Positions 62,111-64,000 of a DNA stretch of 64,000 nt are shown piece by piece. The stretch is from assembly GCA_029204045.2 (NCBI GenBank), contig JAQNDB010000135.1:62001-126000 (forward strand), in the 5' to 3' direction. Origin of the DNA: Tillandsia leiboldiana (taxonomy: Eukaryota; Streptophyta; Magnoliopsida; Poales; Bromeliaceae). Position 1 is the first letter of the stretch. Each line of letters starts with the position of its first letter. A model generated the notes under the pieces. That model saw only the letters and a list, made by a program, of their open reading frames with translations. It was not told where the DNA came from and did not search any database. The translations under genes and the position numbers were made by a program.

Positions 62111-62826
62111 GAAGCTTTCCTCTCCCCTCACTCGTCTGACCAGAAAAGGGGTTAAGTTTGTTTGGAGCGATATTTGCCAGAGCTGTTTTGAGGAGCTGAA
62201 GCAGAGGTTGATGACCGCTCCAATCCTTGCCCTCCCAGTTATGGGGGAAGGATTTGTGATCTACAGTGATGCCTCACATAGTGGTCTGGGGTGTGTGTTG
62301 ATGCAGCATGGTAGGGTAATTGCCTATGCTTCGCGGCAATTGAAGGACTATGAGAAAAATTACCCTACTCATGATCTGGAGTTGGCAGCGGTGGTGTTTG
62401 CTCTGAAGCTGTGGCGGCAATTATTTGTATGGAGAGCATTGCGAGATATATACTGATCACAAGAGCTTGAAGTATCTGTTCACCCAAAAGGAGCTGAATT
62501 TGAGGCAACGCCGGTGGTTGGAGTTGTTAAAGGATTACGATCTGAGTATCCTTTACCATCCCGGCAAGGCCAATGTCGTGGCAGATGCTTTGAGTAGGAG
62601 GACGAGTCTGAGCTTATTGATCTCGCAGCAGGCGCCGTTGGTCGAGCAGATGAGGCGGTTACAGTTGGAGGTAGTATCCCCTGGGGTCTCTGCTAGACTC
62701 ATGTCTATGGTCTTGCAGCCCACTCTGTTGGAGAGGATCAGGGACACTCAGAGTGAGGACCCCCACTTGATGAGGATCAGGACGCAGCTTCAGGCGGATC
62801 AGACAGGGGATTTTTTCTGTGGATAG
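62111..62826 (+). pseudogene. RNase H and linker of element E
   Basis: EGFVIYSDASHSGLGCVLMQ carries the first RNase H Asp. ASRQLKDYEKNYPTHDLELA and YTDHKSLKYLFTQKELNLRQ follow after a one-base shift near 62415, then YHPGKANVVADALSRR with the last acidic residue. The frame ends at 62826 in a T-run that appears one base too long. It degrades the RNA strand during cDNA synthesis. Confidence 0.87.
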
Positions 62827-64000
62827 CTCGGGAGTACTGCGGTACAGGGACCGAGTGTGTGTGCCTATGGATCAGGAGATTAGAGATCAGATTTTGAGGG
62901 AGGCCCATTTTACACCTTATACCATCCATCCTGGATGGTACTAAGATGTATAAGGACCTCAAGGCACTGTTTTGGTGGCCCGGGATGAAGCGGGACATTG
63001 GGAGATTCGTAGCTCATTGTTTAACTTGCCAGCAAGTGAAAGCAGAGCATCGCGTTCCTGCTGGTAAGTTGCAGAGTCTTCCAATTCCCGAGTGGAAAGT
63101 GGGACCACGTCACTATGGATTTCGTCACTGGATTGCCGAGGGCGCAGAGCGGGGCTGATGCGATCTGGGTTATTGTGGACAGACTCACCAAGTCGGCGCA
63201 CTTCTTACCGGTGCAGATGACTTGGTCACTGGAGCGTTTGGCACAGTTATATCTGGATGAGATAGTGAGGCTTCACGGTATCCCTGCTTCGATTGTGTCA
63301 GATCGTGACCCGAGGTTCGTATCACGCTTTTGGGGGAGTTTGCATTCAGCATTGGGGACTCAGCTCAGGTTTAGCACCGCTTCCACCCACAGACCGATGG
63401 ACAGTCAGAACGCACCATACAGACCCTCGAGGATATGTTGAGAGCGTGCGTTTATGGATTTTGGAGGAGGGTGGTACCGGCACTTGTCGTTGGTTGAGTT
63501 CGCGTACAACAACAGCTATCAGGCGAGCATCCAGATGGCTCCGTTTGAAGCGTTGTATGGACGCAAGTGTCGGTCTCCCTTATATTGGAGTGACGTGGGT
63601 GAGAGAAGGACTTTGGGACCGGATTTACTTCTGGAGGCAGAGGAAAAAGTCAGGATTATTCGCCGGCATCTTGAAACAGCCCAGAGTCGTCAGAAGAGCT
63701 ACGCCGATACTCGACGGCGAGACCTGGAGTTTCAGGTTGGTGATCATGTCTTCTTGAAGGTCCTCGCCCTCGAAAGGGGTCCCGGAGATTTGGAGTACGG
63801 GGAAAGCTCAGTCCCCGCTTTATTGGACCCTTTGAGTACTTGACAGAGTTTGGTCCTGTGGCATACAGAGTTGCCCTTACCCCGCGCCTGGCCGGAGTTT
63901 CATGATGTCTTTCATGTCTCAGCTCTGAGGAGATATGTTTTTTGACCCGTCGCACGTGATTGACTTCACTTCGTTGGAGATCGGCGAGGACTGGTCTACG
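62827..64000 (+). pseudogene. Integrase of element E, cut by the window end
   Basis: The zinc-binding region has the TIHPG and CLTCQQVKAEH signatures near 62925-63050 (His-His-Cys-Cys type). The core has MDFVTGLPRAQSGADAIWVI (first Asp) and IPASIVSDRDPRF (second Asp). The third acidic residue lies in a GQSERT-like segment near 63400, reached after a one-base shift. NNSYQASIQMAPFEALYGRK and RRDLEFQVGDHVFLKV follow. The final bases approach the chromodomain side. Single-base indels occur near 62936, 63098, 63382, 63447 and 63770. Confidence 0.87.

Larger units (their letters stand above)
55647..64000 (+). mobile_element. Element E: Ty3/Gypsy chromovirus (Tekay/Del-like), right end outside window
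   Basis: The 5' LTR (55647-59074) is followed by a PBS (59083-59094), a leader hairpin, then gag, protease, RT, RNase H, integrase and the beginning of the chromodomain-side tail at the window end. Its leader is nearly the same as that of element A, so E is the pol-bearing relative of that family. Coding is disrupted by about a dozen single-base indels, mostly in homopolymer runs. Confidence 0.9.

Overview
The window is a block of nested plant retrotransposons. I see no ordinary host gene, tRNA or rRNA gene. Every primer binding site is TGGTATCAGAGC, or its reverse complement, which matches the 3' end of plant initiator tRNA-Met. The reverse transcriptase and integrase relics are of the plant Ty3/Gypsy chromovirus type (Tekay/Del-like). 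There is a Sirevirus-like Ty1/Copia family and three Cassandra-type TRIM elements. This fits an angiosperm with a large, repeat-rich genome. I cannot name the species.

Layout. 1-7978: Gypsy element A (+), with the tail of its 5' LTR, a coding-dead 3.2 kb interior and a 4.1 kb 3' LTR. A interrupts the gag gene of B. 7979-13275: gag-only Gypsy element B (+), whose 3' LTR contains a 1 kb CpG-rich tandem array. 13276-13851: TRIM1. 13852-15762: chimeric Gypsy fragment K (-). 15763-22443: Gypsy element D (-), with gag-pol relic and 5' LTR. 22444-22699: Copia pol scrap. 22700-23275: TRIM2. 23276-26749: truncated LTR H (-). 26750-32322: Gypsy element G (+), with LTR, PBS, leader and a nearly open gag-pol frame. 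32323-55646: Sirevirus-like array LTR1-internal1-LTR2-internal2-LTR3. Its first interior is split by a solo Gypsy LTR (I, 38338-46946), which itself holds a second solo LTR (J, 39415-43122) and TRIM3 (46179-46754). 55647-64000: Gypsy element E (+), inserted in LTR3, running off the window with gag, PR, RT, RNase H and IN.

Order of events read from the nesting: H is older than G, which is older than the Sirevirus array. I, J, TRIM3 and E came later. A is younger than B. J, I and TRIM3 have recognisable target-site duplications.

How the pieces work together. A, B and the Sirevirus copies lack usable pol genes and are probably mobilised in trans by relatives such as E, D or G. The long Gypsy LTRs share one plan. 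A U3 with repeated CACGTG boxes is followed by a TATA box, then a putative splice donor about 240-290 bases on, then a repeated U5 module, then a pyrimidine-rich splice acceptor, the LTR end and the PBS. After the PBS, A, D, E and G each carry a small hairpin whose 8-base loop contains a self-complementary hexamer. This looks like a retroviral dimer-initiation loop. The Sirevirus LTR leader carries five consecutive hairpins with the same TGGATT loop and different but fully paired stems. The Sirevirus interior also carries a second gene with an apparent promoter and 5'-UTR intron of its own. These RNA-level structures are the most interesting content of the window.
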